Shown here: positions 1-23,046 of the stretch, piece by piece
Position numbering within the stretch: position 1 is the first letter of the stretch
Layout of the letters: each line of letters starts with the position of its first letter
Assembly (NCBI GenBank): GCA_012295275.1
Contig: CM022675.1
Coordinates: forward strand, 16,258,189 to 16,322,188
Origin: Chrysomallon squamiferum
Taxonomy: Eukaryota; Mollusca; Gastropoda; Neomphalida; Peltospiridae
Direction: 5' to 3'
Length of the DNA stretch: 64,000 nucleotides
Translations under genes and position numbers: made by a program
The notes under the pieces: generated by a model
Database searches by the model: none
Told to the model about the DNA's origin: nothing
What the model saw: only the letters and a program-made list of their open reading frames with translations

Positions 1-87
1 GAGACGATGGATCAGAGAGAGAAGCTGACAGTGATGGAAAAACGAATCCAGGATTTGGAAGGTTTTGTTAATGAATACCTTTCCTGA
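1..87 (+). CDS. C-terminal exon end of an unidentified gene, truncated by the window edge
   Basis: From base 1 the frame GAG ACG ATG GAT runs 28 codons to a TGA at 85-87. The peptide is charged and helical (ETMDQREKLTVM, then EKRIQDLEGFVNEYLS) with a leucine/isoleucine spacing that fits the end of a coiled coil. There is no start or splice acceptor inside the window, so this is the tail of a gene whose other exons lie to the left. A polyadenylation-type AATAAA lies downstream at about 319-324. The family cannot be named from 28 residues. That it is coding at all is inferred from the clean frame, the non-repetitive composition and the position of the stop and polyA signal. Confidence 0.45.
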   Translation, partial: ETMDQREKLTVMEKRIQDLEGFVNEYLS

Positions 88-656
88 TAGGAAGACACAG
101 TTTAACCACATTCTGCATAGTTCCAAGTTTTGTTTACTTTGGTTAACTGTTGATGTGTAAATAACAGTGGATAAGTTTTAAAAAAATATCTGTGCCGCCA
201 TTTTTCTGCTGTAATGGCGGACCTATTTGCTCACAACATTTTTAAACACGATAAGAAAAAGAAATACATCTATCTATGTATTACTGCATCATGTTGTTGA
301 TGACGTCACCACTCTAGAAATAAAGAATAAAATGGCGGCATGTAACAGTATTATTTTATTGTTTACACAAAATGATATAATGATATACACAGATATAAAT
401 AATATTGTAGTGATAATTCTAACACAGTGAGATAACAGAATGTTCTTATTCTTTCAGCAAAACTGAGATATTATAAAACCCTGTCAAACGACCTCGAACT
501 CTTTGTAAATGTGAGTGACATCTAGTGACAAATTAGACGTTTCAAAATAAAACTATCAAAACTATTACAATAAATTACACACACGTACACACATAAAACA
601 TGAATACACAGATAAACACATTTATACACATAAACAAAAATGCATACATACATACA
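88..656. other. 3' flank of the first gene; AT-rich, with two GCCGCCATTTT-type motifs
   Basis: I see no coding exon. The stretch holds a GCCGCCATTTTT motif at 194-205, a reverse-strand copy (AAATGGCGGC) near 330-339, and a CRE-like TGACGTCA at about 300-307. The same motif combination recurs elsewhere in the window (see findings). From 570 on the DNA becomes CA/CATA-rich. Confidence 0.5.
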
Positions 657-1468
657 TACCGTATGTACTTGTGTACAAGGCGACCTTATGTATAAGTCGA
701 TGTGTATTTTAAGACCAAAAATTGCGTCATTTTAGGTATTACTTGTGTATAAGTCGACTGTAGATTCCAGGCACCGTCACTATTTTTAGACCAGTGTGAC
801 AGTGCCATGAAGGCCTACATTGTACGCCTACTGTAACATAACTTGCACGAGCTGTAACTTGCACGAACATACCATAATAACGTAAATGCATGTATTACAC
901 GAGCTATAGCCTAAATGTATCATAAATAGTATCTCAAATATGGCGAGAAGTTGAACTGATTTTTGTTGCAGAACGTTTATAGAAATTTAGTTTGTTTTCG
1001 ATTTATCGGTAGTGGATATTAATGACGATTGCAATATTATTTCACCAAATTCTTTACAATTACACAAGTGAGTTTTGTTTACGAAATTAGGACCGATATT
1101 TAGTGCAATTTGGCAGAGAAGTCTGCATTCCTAGATCACTGCAAGACGCCGTAAGGCATAACGCCGTACTGACGGTTTTCTCGCTTTAAAATGTATTTTT
1201 ATGTCATTAAACGGACGAATATCATGTTTTACATTCATATTTGGTTTTGTTATTTAATTTTTCAAAATGTTTTATACGATAAAATTATATTTTTGAAAAG
1301 CTGAAAGACCGCGATTATTTTAGATGCATCCCGTAGAAAAATTAGTCAAAATGGCGACTCTTCAGCAACAGCTACAAAAGCATTACCTATGTATAAGTCG
1401 ACCCCCAAAATATTACCTTAATATAGTCTCCCAAAAATTCGACTTATACACAAGTATATACGATACAT
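657..1468. mobile_element. MITE-like non-autonomous DNA transposon with terminal inverted repeats
   Basis: The left end (CGTATGTACTTGTGTA at about 660) and the reverse complement of the right end (CGTATATACTTGTGTATAAG near 1465) are imperfect inverted repeats. Both run on into a shared ATAAGTCGA motif. Further copies of that motif lie internally (about 740-758 and 1388-1402). The body of about 800 bp has no transposase reading frame. The element is embedded in CATA microsatellite on both sides, with a TA at each edge that may be the target duplication. The end structure fits an internally deleted member of a Tc1/mariner/pogo-like group; the exact family is inference. Confidence 0.6.
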
Positions 1469-1680
1469 ACATACATACATACATACAGACACACACACCC
1501 ACATGCATACATACATAATTACATACCGACACACACACATACATACATACATACATACATACAGACACACACACACATACATACATACATACATACATGC
1601 ATACCGACACACACACACACACACACACACCCATACATACATACATACATTACATGCATACATACATATATACCTATATA
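1469..1680. repeat. Compound CATA/CA microsatellite
   Basis: Alternating (CATA)n and (CA)n tracts abut the right end of the inverted-repeat element. All long reading frames here are low-complexity artefacts. Confidence 0.9.
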
Positions 1681-1850
1681 CGGCATCTGGCGGGTTTATG
1701 ACGTCGTGACAGGACTGTTGTGGTAGATTTCTCTCGACGGCTGGACGGTAATGTCGTCCCCCTTCAGAGAGTGCGCGAATGTGTGCCATAGGATCGAGTC
1801 TCGGCATCTGACGGGTTTGTGAGGTCCTGATTGGACACTGTCCTCCTGCG
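1681..1850. repeat. Direct duplication of a ~35 bp GC-richer segment 120 bp apart
   Basis: The segment beginning CGGCATCTGGCGGGTTTATG at 1681 recurs as CGGCATCTGACGGGTTTGTG at 1802. Between them lies a GC-richer spacer that includes GGATCGAGTC, loosely resembling a pol III B box. This may be 1.3 copies of a 120 bp tandem unit or a degraded SINE; I cannot decide between them. Confidence 0.4.
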
Positions 1851-2100
1851 TCTGTGCGTTCCAGAATTTAGTCAATGTGCAGAGTCTAATCAAACTTACG
1901 TAAGACAGAGAATATTCATATCCTAAAATACACAGATACACACATACTACACACGTACTTTATCAACTGGTATTTTCTAATTAACAATTTCAGGATCAGT
2001 CACAGAGAATAAGCCGTTCGTATGTGTGTACGTGTGAGTCTGCCAATGTGACATACTCAGTAAATCTGGAAGGTGAAAACAAATTTCTTGTTATTTTCCT

Positions 2101-2131
2101 ATTTCTTCTTCTTTTTCTTCTTCTTCTTCTT

Positions 2132-2211
<80 letters not shown>
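2101..2211. repeat. Compound (TTC)n-(TTA)n microsatellite
   Basis: A pure CTT/TTC run (about 2104-2160) passes directly into a pure TTA run (to 2207). Confidence 0.95.
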
Positions 2212-2613
2212 GATTGCAGTCATCCTCATAATCAACAACATCATCATCGCTGTGTATGTATTTGTATATACTGAAGATAATAACTGAAGCAGTTACAATA
2301 ATAGTATTATCAGAATTACAATATTAATAATAGTAATAACTTTAGAAGTAATAATTTTAGCAGCAAATGCACATGACATAATAATGAAGAAACTGTATAA
2401 GTGGTACTAGACATAATACTAACTGTATTATATAAGTCATAAGTAAATCACAACTAACAGAGTTAGAGTTTGTATTATGCCAAGGTTTCAGTGAATTGTG
2501 TAACTAACAGAAATTTATATTTTATGATTTCAGGTGGCGGAGAAAACTAATTTTAAAAAGTTTATCTTATTCGTGAGACACAGAGAAATAGAGATCGTTT
2601 TATTTATATATAT

Positions 2614-2825
<212 letters not shown>

Positions 2826-3338
2826 GTACATTGTGGGCATGTGTGTCTGTATGTGTGTATGTACGTATGTATGTATGTATATGTGTGTGTTTGTGTGTTT
2901 GTGTGTGTGTGCACCAAAGTAATCTTATTTCACTTTGATAATTATATATCTATATTTATATAATTATATACCTATACTTGTGTATAAATATTTGTTAAAT
3001 CAGGGAACTGTGACGGGAGATGTGATGATTATTTTTGGGAAGAAGTAAATAAACTGTGTGCAGGAAACAAATAAACAGACAAACAAACACAATGATAAAA
3101 CAGGAAAACCAAAGTTTCATCTACGACTCTACGTCATGCTCATTTGAAAACAAAGATGAGACGTTTTGAATAGTTTTATTTTGTAACAGTGATCTAAACA
3201 ACGTTAACACATCACAGCTAGCTTCGTCTTGCACTTCATTGTGACATTAACATTCTATGTGTAATGTAATTAGTCCTTTCCTAATAATAAAGTACTTTTA
3301 GAATAATATTACTGCTATTGTTATTGTTATTATTTTTG

Positions 3339-3344
3339 TTGTTG

Positions 3345-3403
<59 letters not shown>

Positions 3404-3993
3404 TTATATTTCTCTGTGTACAAATATGAAGCACGAAACAAGGTAAAATGTCACAAGAGTGCATCAAAAGGAGGCTATCATTTGATTGTCATACTTTTTG
3501 ATTAGCAAATATTGGATGCAGTTTAAAGTGGATGTAGTGAAAATATCGTATGTTTATTTATGGCCACCTCTAATCACTCATTCACATATATTATATGATA
3601 TCTTTTCTGTTTTGAATTCAAAATTCCTGTTTTGTTATCTTTTATGTTTTGAATTAAACATAATCAAACGGGATATCTACAATGATATTACTATTTCCAA
3701 TATCATAAATAACAAACATTATTTTTATTTATTGCAAAAATGGGTTGATAATTCAAAAAAATAAGTCATAACAACATCACTGACATGCGATCATCTTTTA
3801 ATTTTCTCGATAACAATTAAAAAACGTTAACATAACAATAATATTACGACGTGATTAATTAAAACATTTTTATAACAATTCAAACAGTAAATACAACATT
3901 TCTACCTACAAATGGATTGGATATATATTAAAATAAGAAACATTGTTTTTATTTATTGCTGAGATAATATCTAACTTACTTTTTTTCCGTGAA

Positions 3994-4059
<66 letters not shown>

Positions 4060-4062
4060 AAT
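3339..4062. repeat. (TTA)n at 3339-3400 and (AAT)n at 3998-4062 flanking plain AT-rich DNA
   Basis: Two trinucleotide tracts in opposite orientation lie about 600 bp apart. The DNA between them has a 92-codon open frame (3486-3764) of AT-driven composition with no recognisable domain, which I do not call a gene. Confidence 0.85.
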
Positions 4063-4270
4063 CTGGTATTTAACAAAAGGAGATAAAAAAGAAAAGGTGT
4101 GTCTGCATTTCCTAGTTTAAAAAAAAACGAATGAAACAATTGTCTGTTATACTGGAGTAATATTTTATGAATTTATTTATTTATTTACATTTGTTTATAA
4201 TAATTATATAACCTATCTAATATCTTATATAGACAAATTAATTATCTTCTACTTGAATATTGTCCTGTAT

Positions 4271-14179
<9,909 letters not shown>

Positions 14180-14260
14180 CACAGATTGAAACAAAACAAA
14201 ACCTGGAACATAAAAGATAATTTAGTTACATTTATATACACAGACCTCGGGCTAGTCTTT

Positions 14261-14262
<2 letters not shown>

Positions 14263-14292
<30 letters not shown>

Positions 14293-14358
14293 ACACACAC
14301 ATACACACATACATACACACACACACATACACACACACACATACACACACACACACAC
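14263..14358. repeat. (CA)n/CATA microsatellite
   Basis: Near-pure CA with occasional CATA, just upstream of the first coding exon of the decarboxylase. Confidence 0.93.
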
Positions 14359-15544
14359 GCATAAAACACGCATTAGGTTAAACACCTGCTTATTCACATA
14401 CAGACACGAAAGACACACATACAATTTTTTTAATTGTAAAATTCCACTGAATATTCAAATTACTTCTTTTTGGATTGTAAGTCGAAAATAATAGGTACAA
14501 AACAAAAATGACAAAAAGGATCGAACGCTAACCTTGTTCGACAACAAACAATGTCTTTCTTTTTAATAACAGGCTCATAAATATTTAACTTATGTACTCC
14601 AACGTGGTATAAACATTTCACGTGAAAATCATAGATAGGTCACACAGTATCTTCTGATGCTATGAAGCAATACCTTCACTCACACACACACACAAAGTTA
14701 ATGTGTATATATATTCATTTTAAAATGTTCAGTTATTTGTATTCACCACCTTAACATCTACCTAATTTCAATCTGGCAGAGTCTAGTATGTCATAATATG
14801 CAACATTCTTATTTTACTGATCTATTTTATGGTACGAAATGGAGCATCAAACTATGAAAACTATTAGTAGAAGAACTGAACATTTAAAATGAATAGTTCA
14901 GTTTACTGCTGTGAGTCTTGCTGGTTAGTTTGACACCAGTCACTTGCTGCTGCTGATCGTCAGTTATTAGAACCATTCTCTTCTTTGACGCTAACTTTCT
15001 GCAAATACGGTGGCCGTAATGATTGAAAATTACAAATCTCCAAAACTATATGAGATAAGTGAAATCTGTTGTTTGCATTCTTTTATTTTTTTTTCTTCTT
15101 CTTCTTCATTTACCTAAAAAATAACGCAATTCTTTGCGTAATATCCCTGATTTTTCTTTGCATCATCACAAGTTGTTTTCTGATATATCAGAATCTGTGG
15201 TTCGAGGTTACCCTTCGGTCAGTTACCAGATCAGCGAATGATTAGATATTTAGAAATGATGACGTATTTTAATGCATTTTACTTATCAAACGTATGCTAT
15301 CTTTGTACGACGACGATCTGAAAATCAAAACCACTGATTTCACGCATGTTAGCAGCAAATTTTCATTTAGTTAAACATTCCCACACCTCGCATTGTAATG
15401 TTTGGATCGCTGACTGGAATGTAGCACTGGGGTCACAGAGGAGGTTGTCATAGCAACCATTCATGATTCAGAGCAGTTTTTATAAATAATTGTCTTTGAC
15501 TGACAGTTTTTTTTAGTTATTATTTATTCTTTTTTTACCAATAG

Positions 15545-15578
<34 letters not shown>

Positions 15579-15681
15579 GTAAAAGTAATAATAATAATAA
15601 TAAAAGTAATAATAATAATAGTAACAGTAATAATAATATATAATAATAATACTAATATTAATAGTAACAGTAATAATAATA

Positions 15682-15714
<33 letters not shown>

Positions 15715-16795
15715 ACAACAACAAAAATAATAATAAAAATAGTTTTTGTTGTTATCATTATAGTAATAGTATTAGAAGTTGCAATAATTGTAGCAAAACA
15801 TTATAGTAGTAGAAGCAGTAACAGCAGCACAGTATTCGTAAATATAGTTGTAGCAGTAGCAGTAATTATATAGGTGGATGTAGTAAAACTAGTAATTATA
15901 GTCGTAATAGTAGCACTAGTAGCAGTAAAACTAGTAATTGTAATTGTAGTGGTAGTACCAATAGCAGTAGAAGTCAATACATGAGTTAATTTGTTACAAG
16001 TGACACAATGGTAAACAGTTTTCGTGTAAATGTTGTTTGTCACAAACAGATCAGAGTTAACCGGATGTCAGAAGATAATGAAACTTCAAACAGATTTTAT
16101 CCACACAGACAACCAGCTCGTTTAACATTCTTTCATTTAAAACTCTGTCAGTGAAGTAAAAAATCTTTGTTATTACTGTTATAACTTTAACCGTAGTTAA
16201 AGTTCAGAATGAACTATTCTGAAAAGTATTAATGTTAGAATTCCAGATATATTTATTTAATTATTTGGTTATAATGGCTATTAACAGACGTTAATGCTTT
16301 ACTTAATAATATTTAAGTAAAATTTAGTAAAATTATAATATAGGTAAAATACATCTCTTTATAGTTAAAGACAGTATTACAGTAAGACAGTTTAAAAGAG
16401 CTCTGGTTTAGACTGGGACATGAGGGGTGTTTTGTCCCTGAGCAGACAGACACGAGTTACACACAGAACACGAAATGATGGCGGGGTCGAGCACTCGCGG
16501 TTTGTATCCGTCGATTTTTGTAAATTGATGTCTAATTTTACAATTAATATTAATTGATAAAATAAAAGAATGTTTTATGTAATTAATTTAATAATAATAA
16601 AAGTTAGAAAAAGAAGAATGAGATATAATAAATTTTTTAATTATTATTAATGAAATAAAATGAAAAGAAACGAAACAAATCGAAAAAAAGAGATTGAAAC
16701 AAAATATAAAATTAAATTAATAAAACGAAACAAAACAAACTTCTCAAAACTACATAGAAATTATAAAAATATATTAAAGCACATGAATAAAAAAT

Positions 16796-16831
<36 letters not shown>

Positions 16832-16929
16832 TCTTAAACATGCGCGTTCTTTAAAACTCAGAAATATTGTACAATTTTATAGTTTTTCAATAATATACAT
16901 CAAGATACTGTTGTTATTATTATTATTAT

Positions 16930-16966
<37 letters not shown>

Positions 16967-16976
16967 GTTGTTGTTG

Positions 16977-17034
<58 letters not shown>

Positions 17035-17249
17035 ATGTTAACGTGATGATATATTTTTGCATTTAAGGACATGATCTTGAAGCATCCCATCCTTGATATA
17101 GTGATATTTCTCTAGAGTCCCCCAAAAAAATAATTAAAAGTCAAAAACAAAACAGAAAAAACAAAGAAACAAACAAATAAAACTGCCATGTGCGCGTTAC
17201 TCATTTTCTAAACTGTAGAAATCACGTGAAAACAATTTGCCTGGAATAA

Positions 17250-17500
17250 CGCGGTTAAATACAAAACAACGCGATGTGTTACAGTCAGCGCTGTTAAATA
17301 CAAAACAACGCGATGTGTTACAGTCAGCGCTGTTAAATACAAAACAATGCGATATGTTACAGTCAGCGCTGTTAAATACAAAACAACGCGATGTGTTACA
17401 GTCAGCGCTGTTAAATACAAAACAACGCGATGTGTTACAGTCAGCGCTGTTAAATACAAAACAACGCGATGTGTTACAGTCAGCGCTGTTAAATACAAAG
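17250..17500. repeat. 39 bp minisatellite, 6 copies
   Basis: GTTAAATACAAAACAACGCG recurs at 17254, 17293, 17332, 17371, 17410, 17449 and, partially, 17488. Because 39 is divisible by 3, open frames of about 100 codons appear on both strands. They are not genes. Confidence 0.95.
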
Positions 17501-18096
17501 TATTTTCGTTTAAAATTTATTCCACTTCATACAGCGTATATATGATGCTGGCGGCATTTTTACTTTTATTTTTTTATTAGTTTTTAATGTTTCTCGGAAA
17601 ATCAGATCTAAGAATAGATAAAGAGAACAATGTAAATGACCGCTATATTTCTTACTAGTACTGGCCTGCAAATAACTAAAAAAAACCTGTATATGTCAAT
17701 AATACAGTTTCCATTTTATTAATTATTATTTGTATTTTTATTTTATTTACACTTTTCTGGGGTTTTTGGTTGGTTTTTTTTTTTTTTGGTTTTTTTTGGT
17801 TTTTGGTTTTTCTTCCGGAGGAATTTTTTTATTATTATTATTATTGTTGTTGTTGTTTGGACCAAAATTAATTATATACCAAAAACTATAAATAACAACA
17901 TATTAAAATCTAAGTTGATTAAGTTTCTGATAATTAAAAAAACAACATTTTAAATATATTATAATTTTTCTTCTTTTCAGATGTTTTTCATACAAAAAAA
18001 TTTAAAAAGTAAGATAATAAAAAAATGTATAATTTTTATTTGGCTAGAGAAAAAAAATATAGATTTAATTTGGTTATCATAAAGAAAATAGCGCGC

Positions 18097-18162
<66 letters not shown>

Positions 18163-18371
18163 AGAAACACACACAACATTTATAACTGAAAATTAAATCT
18201 AATTGTTTCTCTAGCCATATAAAAATCATACATTCATTTATTATTTCTTTATTGTATTTCACATACACACACAATTATTGTTATTATTATTATTATGTTT
18301 ATGTTTATGTTTATTGGTATGTTTATTTCTATGATTATTTTAGATTTTCTCTCTATTTTTTATTTATTTAC

Positions 18372-18403
<32 letters not shown>

Positions 18404-18584
18404 TTTTAATTTTTTTTTTTTTTTTTTTTTACAATTATTATTAGGAGTAAGAAAGAAACAGTTGGCCTATAGTTTTAACATACTTCAGAACTAAATTACT
18501 GACTATTAATATAAAACAACAGCAACAAAAATAAAAATAAAATAAAGGGAAAACCAGCAAACGAAATTAAAGAGATTTAAAAAA

Positions 18585-18587
<3 letters not shown>

Positions 18588-18674
<87 letters not shown>
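18588..18674. repeat. Palindromic (AAT)n/(ATT)n tract
   Basis: (AAT)n switches directly to (ATT)n near 18616, so the two halves are reverse complements and can form a hairpin or cruciform. Confidence 0.9.
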
Positions 18675-18874
18675 AGTTTAAACAAAAAAATAATAAGAAG
18701 AAAAAGAAGTTTAATAATAAAAAGAAAAAGAAAAAAGATAACAAATTCAAAAAAAAAAAAAAAAACAAGAGAGCGCACAATCGAGATTTTCACATTTAAA
18801 TATGTATTTAAACTGCTACGTAATTAAAGGAATGAATTAACACGCGATCTAATCACTTCTAACACGACTCTTAC

Positions 18875-18965
18875 CTGTACTGTCGCCGTGGCTACAGAAC
18901 TTGCTGTAGATTACTTTAATCTTCAGAGACCGGAGCGCCTGAGAGAGCGGTGGAAATTAAATTCT
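18875..18965 (-). other. Candidate 5' UTR exon of the glutamate decarboxylase gene
   Basis: On the minus strand a GC-richer segment without any ATG ends in ACAGTACAG|GTAAGAG, a strong donor consensus. It is the nearest upstream donor to the acceptor that precedes the decarboxylase ATG. The 5' limit (transcription start) cannot be set from sequence. Non-coding status is inferred. Confidence 0.4.
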
Positions 18966-19227
18966 TATGACGTCTGAACAGTTTGTGTTCACTCAATTTA
19001 AGCAGGCTTTGCTTTGGCGGCGCATCAATTTGTACGGAGGGACCTCAGGGACATGAGTAGAATCGTCAGTAAACCTTGATGTCGTCAAAGAACAAAACGC
19101 AAAAAATCGGGTTATTTTTAAAAAGTTCACTGTTTCTGCCAGTTCAACATCAAACATAGAGAACCTCAACGCAGGGTGTTTTGTGTAATTAATAAAGTGT
19201 TGAATAACCCTGCGAGTCACGCACAGA

Positions 19228-19232
<5 letters not shown>

Positions 19233-19318
<86 letters not shown>

Positions 19319-19341
19319 ACACACACACACATACACACACA

Positions 19342-19412
<71 letters not shown>

Positions 19413-19430
19413 ACACACACACACACACAT
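19233..19430. repeat. (CA)n microsatellite, ~195 bp
   Basis: Near-pure CA with scattered TCAC and TACA units, upstream of the putative decarboxylase promoter. Confidence 0.96.
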
Positions 19431-19565
19431 ATATATGTTAAAAAGAAAAAAATGAAAAGAAGAAAATGAAAGTAACCAAACAGGGTCTCTGTCTTACTGA
19501 TTAGTCTGATTAACAGATACTCAGTTATGAATTATCTATTAAAATTAGTTCATAATACCTGACTT

Positions 19566-19574
19566 TATTATTAC

Positions 19575-19649
<75 letters not shown>

Positions 19650-19670
19650 AGAATATCATTGATACTACTA

Positions 19671-19704
<34 letters not shown>
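19566..19704. repeat. (TTA)n and poly-T tract
   Basis: TTA run at 19566-19648 and a 29-base T run ending near 19702. Confidence 0.93.
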
Positions 19705-19708
<4 letters not shown>

Positions 19709-20239
19709 TGTTTATAAAAAAGACGAAGAAGAAAAAGAAAAGAAACACGTTTAATCAAACAGAGGTCTCCAGTTGATAGACTAGACTAACAGGTAGAAAG
19801 ATCAAACCTCCGAACTGCGCCATTTGTGTAATTCCTGTTCTAGATTTTACTTATAAGGATTCTAGTATCTGACTTCCTGTCGAAGATGCTAATGATCCTG
19901 TGTTTATAATTACATAGTAAATAAATAGTAAGAATCGTGTGTGGTTTCTGATTTATTTATCTGCAGTCTAAACCATACATAGACATAATACGAGCATAAA
20001 TAAATACATAAATGAATTAATAAATGAACAACAAAAACAAATAAACAAACAAAAATATGTAGATAATTAAACAAATAAAAACAACAACAACAACAACAAA
20101 ACGAAAGAAACAGATTTTTTTTTCACTGATATTATTATTTACATCAAGTTATACATTATAATTTATTAAAACTGTATTTTATAACTGACGATCTTAGACA
20201 TTATAAATGATTTTTTCCTCAGTTCTGTGTAATGCTGAG

Positions 20240-20370
20240 GTTTGTGTGAATGTAGGACAAAAACCCGCAGGACAAAAAGCCGCCCAGTCCAAGAATAAAA
20301 AAGCGGACTGGGGGGCTTTTGTCCTCGTTTGCATTTTTTGAACTGGGGGGCTTTTATACCAGGTGGCTTC
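20240..20370. repeat. GGACAAAA-type hairpin repeat
   Basis: A left arm at 20269-20290 (AGGACAAAAAGCCGCCCAG + TCC) and a right arm at 20305-20325 (GGACTGGGGGGCTTTTGTCC + T) are inverted repeats around a 14-base loop. Flanking half-copies (GGACAAAAACCC at 20254; GAACTGGGGGGCTTTTA at 20340) indicate a multi-copy unit. G-rich runs stand out in this AT-rich region. Confidence 0.7.
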
Positions 20371-21790
20371 CGCCCGCACCCAGGTTTAAGTACGTGAGTC
20401 GTGGCTCTGGACTTCGCACGTTTCAAAAATGAAACATCAAAACCCATTAAAGTTATAAGCGCAAACTGGCGATCTCAGGCGATGTGATAAACCAGTTGTT
20501 CATCCGTAACGTACAGTTTAAAAATATCTGAACGCCGCCATTTTTCTGATGTCGTCACGTCATCGCCTGAAGGGGGGACCGATTTTTTAAAAATGTTCTC
20601 CCAGCGTCAGCTACCAGTCAACGATCTTAGCACGTGATTTTACGATCTCTGTTGCAAAAAGGTAAAAACGCGCCTGACTGGCGGTTCCAGACTCAGGACA
20701 AAGATGTCACTTTTGTGTTTCCATAGGTTATTTGCACTTGCGACTGGAGGGTGTATAATTTTGGAAGAAAACGTCTTAAAAGGATCAATTTCGCCTGCGA
20801 TCGGTTGCTAATGACCTGGTTGGCGTTTCTTCATCCAATAACGCCGTGTAGACGTTGTCTTCAGATGACTGCCTGTCACCGATTCCGTCACTCTGTTTGC
20901 ATTTCCAATTCACTCACACATTCTCTTCCAATCACACTGGCCAAACGTGTAGACTTTTCATTCCTCGCTTTAATATTGACTCTGGACTTTAAAAATCAGC
21001 GTAGTCCTCTGTGACTGTGTAGTACATGTACGTTTATATTTATGTGTGTATGTGTGTGTTTGTGCGTGTGTATGTATTATTATGTATGGATATAATGATG
21101 CATATAATCTGTGTTTTTGTTTCTTTAAATCCATTACTCCATTACTGTTTTATAATAAGTTAATAAAATGTTTGGTTATTTCAGATCGCCGAACAAATTT
21201 TTGAATTAACTAGTTCTTTTCTTTTAAGTTTTGCTAACAGTCTACGCAAATTTGACAATTTAGTTTATTTAGCATCAAAAAATACAAAAAAACAACAACA
21301 ACATTTTCCTAACTTCTGAACACACCATCATTAAATAATATTTTTAAAATATATGAATAGGGAAGTAAATAAGAATAAAATATTGATGAAGGGAATGAAG
21401 GAAAATCGGAAAGAAGGAAAGAAAGACAAAAAAAAAGAACTACAATAAGATGAAAAGAAAGAAAGAAGATGCAAAACAAAATGAGAAGAAAAAGAAGTGA
21501 TGGAAAAAGAAGAATTGAAAAAGAAAAAAGAGAACTTGGAACGGATCATACTATTGGATTCTGCGATCTCTTTCACTTCGATTTCTTTTTTCTTTTGAGA
21601 ATTATTGAAAGGTAATTGAGCGGAGATGTGTCACGAAGAAAGAAATTATCAAGTGAGTGGAACGTGTAGGTGTCTCAACATCTGGCTCTTATTAGCGGCT
21701 TCACCTCGACACACAGAGTCAATACAACTCATTACTTAAACTGAAATCTTTCTTATTTCATTGTATAATTTAGTCAATACAGTACTGACG
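20371..21790. other. Intergenic, no supported gene
   Basis: This contains a GCCGCCATTTTT motif at 20534 followed by CGTCACGTCATCG, and an unplaced 87-codon frame (20751-21014) with ordinary composition but no domain I recognise. A GAAA/AAGAAG purine-rich tract occupies 21380-21540. Confidence 0.5.
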
Positions 21791-21799
21791 GGTTTCAAC

Positions 21800-21803
<4 letters not shown>

Positions 21804-21849
<46 letters not shown>

Positions 21850-21933
21850 CTGTCTATCTATATAATCTATCTCTTTATTTATATCTCTCTCTACCTCTGT
21901 CTCTATCTGTCTATCTATCCATCTCTCTCTCTC

Positions 21934-21978
<45 letters not shown>

Positions 21979-21991
21979 CTTTATATCTCTG

Positions 21992-22081
<90 letters not shown>
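21804..22081. repeat. (CT)n - (AT)n - (CT)n compound array
   Basis: CT at 21804-21847, CTAT-rich spacer, AT at 21938-21968, then CT at 21998-22081. Confidence 0.93.
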
Positions 22082-22085
<4 letters not shown>

Positions 22086-22392
22086 CTATATTTTGAATCT
22101 GTATATGTCAGTATGTGTTTATAGAGGAGCATATACCGATGGACACTTTTTTGTTGATTATTATTATTTTCGCTAACACTGTTACGAAATACGTGTTGCT
22201 GTTTAATTTCAGTTTAAACCGTCCCACTAAGACAGCCGACATCTGGCGCTAACTGCTGTTTACTCCAACATTCGATCTCCGAATTTTACTGTAGACCCTC
22301 GAAGGGTTCTTTCATTTTGGAGTAATTAATTTTCTGAATACGACAGCCAGTGAAAAGGAGATAGGAGAGGAAACAGAGTCTATGAGACAGCG

Positions 22393-22710
<318 letters not shown>

Positions 22711-22989
22711 GTGAAACACACTGTCCGTTCAGGTTATTTCGCGACTAATTTCGATTTATTTTCCAACATTTCTGTTTTATTCCGACATCAGTGTAAAGTA
22801 AGAATATTTACTATGGGCTCGCTTTAGCTAATTTTAGTTTTAATTTCACAGCAATAAATTAAATCCTATTCCGGATAAATGGAAGTAAAAGTGTTTAATT
22901 ACAGTTGAGACGAAATCAATACTTAAAAAAGAATAGTTTAATCTTTCACAGATTATATATTATTAACTTTGTAAATATATTTTTGGTTT

Positions 22990-23000
22990 AATATATTTTG

Positions 23001-23046
<46 letters not shown>
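22990..23046. repeat. (TCTA)n microsatellite
   Basis: Pure tetranucleotide tract of about 45 bp in intergenic DNA. Confidence 0.93.

Larger units (their letters stand above)
14204..18874. other. Probable first intron (5' UTR intron) of the decarboxylase gene
   Basis: On the minus strand an acceptor (TTATGTTCCAG) sits about 25 bases before the start ATG at 14179. A good donor (CAG|GTAAGAG) sits at 18875/18874. Between them there is no coding exon. The DNA holds AAT/TAG tracts (15545-15970), poly-A (16800-16826), TTA/CTA tracts (16915-17032), the 39 bp minisatellite and (GT)n at 18102-18160. Confidence 0.5.

Noticed and set aside
15190-15235. GGTTCGAGGTTACCC as a tRNA B box
   Set aside because: No A box at the required spacing and no cloverleaf could be drawn.
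20751-21014. 87-codon plus-strand frame of normal composition
   Set aside because: No recognisable domain, no signal peptide, no splice signals tying it to other exons.
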